Origin: Leucobacter aridicollis
GTDB lineage: Bacteria > Actinomycetota > Actinomycetes > Actinomycetales > Microbacteriaceae
NCBI RefSeq assembly: GCF_024399335.1
Contig: NZ_CP075339.1
Coordinates: 2,356,001 to 2,420,000 of the forward strand
DNA length: 64,000 bases
Direction: 5' to 3'
Shown piece after piece: positions 62,268 through 64,000 of the stretch (positions are counted from its first letter, which is position 1; each line of letters starts with the position of its first letter). The translations under genes and the position numbers were made by a program. A model generated the notes under the pieces. That model saw only the letters and a list, made by a program, of their open reading frames with translations, was not told where the DNA came from and did no database searches.

Positions 62268-62783
62268 CTATGAGGTGGTGACAAAGTGCCGTAGCCGTTC
62301 CGGATCTGCTGAACTTGTCCCTTTCGCCCCACCGTTGGTGACGTGTCTGGTGCGTGCGCTGGGACTGAACGACGCGGTGATGTGCGGGGAGGCTACGGGT
62401 ATCGAGTCTGGTTCCGGTTCCGGGAAACCAGCGGGCGCTGGAAGCCCCTGTACCGACGCAACGTACTCCTCTTCGCGCCTCGCGTCCTCACGCAGTTTCC
62501 AAGCGTCGTGGGCGGCTTGGCGTTCGCGTTCTTTTGTGGCCGCGGCCTTCGCATCTTGCACCTGCAGTCGCGCATCATTCAACAGCCCTGCCAGGCGTCC
62601 CCGCTCCTGACTCTCGGTCTGGGCCGCAGTGACGAATAGTCGCGAGTAGCCACCCTTGAAATCGGTGACGGCGGCAGTGACTGCGTTGGAGCGAATGTAG
62701 CCGATGCCACGGAGTGTGTCGTCGGCTGCCTCGAGCGCTTGGGCGAGTGCGTCTGCGACGCCGTCGTCAAATTGGATAGCCAA
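62268..62783 (-). CDS. WXG100-like helical protein, candidate export partner
   Basis: 171 residues. The first 105 are two long helices (VADALAQALEAADDTLRGIG and RLAGLLNDARLQVQDAKAAA), as in WXG100/LXG export proteins, though a clear W-x-G turn is missing. The rest is Pro/Ser-rich and disordered. It starts at TTG 62783 with AAGGAG 6 bases upstream. First gene of the hydrolase-lipoprotein operon. I infer a chaperone or targeting role. Confidence 0.65.
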   Translation of the reverse strand: MAIQFDDGVADALAQALEAADDTLRGIGYIRSNAVTAAVTDFKGGYSRLFVTAAQTESQERGRLAGLLNDARLQVQDAKAAATKERERQAAHDAWKLREDARREEEYVASVQGLPAPAGFPEPEPDSIPVASPHITASFSPSARTRHVTNGGAKGTSSADPERLRHFVTTS

Positions 62784-62809
62784 GCCACACTCCTTCCGAC
62801 ACGCCTCAC

Positions 62810-62842
62810 AAAAAAAGGGGGCCTGCAACTTGCAGGCCCCCC
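62810..62842 (-). terminator. Terminator after metF, possible attenuator of the hydrolase operon
   Basis: On the minus strand GGGGGCCTGC/GCAGGCCCCC with a five-base AAGTT-type loop is followed by seven T (A-tract 62810-62816 on the plus strand). It is the only hairpin with a strong T-tract in this region. It lies 135 bases after metF and just 26 bases before the TTG of the WXG-like gene. Confidence 0.9.
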
Positions 62843-62977
62843 AACGGTCAACAATCTACCTCACCACCCACCACCGAATCAAGCGACGAACGTATTCCAA
62901 TTGCCGAGATGTTATGTACTCCATGAATTCAAGGCTTGATTGGCATTCTCCGCGCACGTGCGGGCACAGCCGGCAGG

Positions 62978-63868
62978 CTATGAGAGCAGGTCGAGCTCGC
63001 TGAGCACAGCGAGCACCTGCTCGTGCCTGTTGAAGGTGTACAGGTGAATCGACGGGGCGCCGCCGGCGAGCAGCTCGCGGGCAAGGTTGATCGTATGCTC
63101 GACACCGAGTTCAGGGGCGTATCCCCCGGCTTCCTCCATCGCGCGTTCGAGGCTAGTGGGCGCGGGCCGTCCCGCGAGTGATGCCACCTTGCGCAGCTGA
63201 CCGCTTGTCGAGACCGGCATGAGCCCAGGAAGCAGTGGCATCTGCAGCCCCGCGTCACGTGCCGCGTCAGCGAAGCTCAAGTACTCGTCGGCGTGAAAGA
63301 ACAGCTGCGTGATCGCGAACTGGGCGCCTGCAGCCTCCTTCGCGAGCAGCCAGTCAATGTCAGCCGCCTGGCCCCGAGAGAGCGGGTGGCCGTTCGGGTA
63401 CGCCGCGACCGCGGTGCGGCCGACGCTCGTGAACGCCGGGCGCTCAGCCCGTGCCTCAGCGATGAGCTCGGTGAGCTCCAGCGCGCTCAGCGATCCGGCT
63501 ACCTCGGGGCTCGACTCATCGAGTCCGCGCGGCGGGTCTCCACGCAGGGCGAGAAAGTCGTGTATCCCTGCGTCCATAATGCGGTGGATAGTCTCACGGA
63601 TGGTCTCACGAGACTCTCTCACTGTCGTCAGGTGCGCGAGCGGCAGCGCGTCCGTGTGCTCCCGGAGATAGGCGAGCAGGTCGAGTGACGCGTCGCGGTG
63701 TGACCCATTCGCGCCGTACGTGACTGAGATGAAGTCGGGTCCGACCGCTGACAGGTGCTGCACCGAGTTGCCAAGCGCGAGCGCAGCAGCGCCCGACCGT
63801 GCGGGGAACACTTCGAACGAGAACCGCGCGCGGGTCGGCGCACTCCCCGTGAGCAGGGTCGCGTTCAC
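62978..63868 (-). CDS. metF: 5,10-methylenetetrahydrofolate reductase
   Basis: 296-residue TIM barrel with FAD. SFEVFPAR near the start carries the catalytic Glu; DFISVTYGANGSHRDASLDLL, HDFLALRGDPPRG, and AQFAITQLFFHADEYLSF are the family blocks. It makes methyl-THF for methionine synthesis. It starts at GTG, overlapping the stop of the upstream gene by 4 bases. Confidence 0.96.
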   Translation of the reverse strand: MNATLLTGSAPTRARFSFEVFPARSGAAALALGNSVQHLSAVGPDFISVTYGANGSHRDASLDLLAYLREHTDALPLAHLTTVRESRETIRETIHRIMDAGIHDFLALRGDPPRGLDESSPEVAGSLSALELTELIAEARAERPAFTSVGRTAVAAYPNGHPLSRGQAADIDWLLAKEAAGAQFAITQLFFHADEYLSFADAARDAGLQMPLLPGLMPVSTSGQLRKVASLAGRPAPTSLERAMEEAGGYAPELGVEHTINLARELLAGGAPSIHLYTFNRHEQVLAVLSELDLLS

Positions 63869-64000
63869 CGTGCACCCCCAATGACCTGCGCCGGGCCGGC
63901 AAGTTCCGCCGCCGCGAGCTCGGTGCCGCGGACGCGTGCTGCGATCTTCGCGAACGCCACGTCCCGCGCGTAGTCAGGTGAGCCGTGGCGGGGCTTCTCG
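63865..64000 (-). CDS. Partial gene upstream of metF (C-terminus only)
   Basis: An open frame entering from the right edge and ending in TGA within GTGA shared with metF. The visible 44 residues include HGSPDYARDVAFAKIAARVR and end QVIGGAR. Codon use is normal for this genome and the coupling to metF is tight, so it is a real gene, but I cannot name it from this piece. Confidence 0.6.
   Translation of the reverse strand, partial: EKPRHGSPDYARDVAFAKIAARVRGTELAAAELAGPAQVIGGAR

Overview
The window looks like a chromosome segment of a high-GC actinobacterium of the family Microbacteriaceae, most likely Leucobacter or a close relative. This is inferred from gene content, actinobacterial gene order and many GTG/TTG starts; there is no rRNA in the window to prove it. 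I see no rRNA, tRNA or CRISPR array.

A conserved minus-strand backbone runs through the window. Read right to left it is metF, lexA (plus strand) with a divergent LysM gene, hisC, hisB, hisH, hisA, sseB, infC-rpmI-rplT, a TrmH-type rRNA methyltransferase, pheS-pheT and argC-argJ-argB. This is the usual actinobacterial his - infC - pheST - arg order. Blocks of accessory DNA split it.

Region by region (left to right). 0-2.3 kb: fdxA and an acyl-CoA ligase. 2.3-6.1 kb: prepilin peptidase and argBJC. 6.1-8.0 kb: enoyl-CoA hydratase and a two-domain VOC protein. 8.3-17.2 kb: a giant RHS/YD-repeat protein followed by three paralogous two-TM proteins, each preceded by a copy of the RHS tail, plus an unknown membrane protein and a lipoprotein; this looks like a polymorphic-toxin and immunity array. 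17.2-21.9 kb: an NmrA-like reductase and pheST. 21.9-29.3 kb: a periplasmic copper/DyP peroxidase operon, a trimethylamine monooxygenase-like FMO, and a flavin/F420-type pair with an HxlR regulator. 29.3-31.7 kb: translation genes, with infC apparently starting at AUC. 31.7-35.3 kb: DUF1844 protein, AzlCD exporter and a MetP/MetS-type importer whose 50-residue MetS subunit is easy to miss. 35.4-52.6 kb: a large acid-catabolism island with two TetR regulators, four SDR/MDR enzymes, a LIV-type ABC importer with two tandem binding proteins, an acyl-CoA ligase, an ACAD10/11-like dehydrogenase coupled to an APH-like kinase, thiolase and MaoC hydratase. 52.6-58.4 kb: sseB and the his genes, with a dsbA-ccdA pair lodged between hisC and hisB. 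58.4-59.8 kb: SOS-type LysM/lexA pair. 60.0-62.8 kb: a four-gene operon of helical WXG-like protein, GHSWG hydrolase and two paralogous lipoproteins, which resembles a secreted-lipase toxin with lipoprotein immunity. 63-64 kb: metF and the end of one more gene.

The most interesting parts are the RHS-tail/immunity array, the lipase/lipoprotein operon, and the catabolic island. In the island a kinase plus ACAD pair suggests 4-hydroxyacyl-CoA breakdown through a phosphorylated intermediate. A shared 14-bp TetR-type operator core (ACCG-N4-GTCGGT) sits in front of three of its genes.
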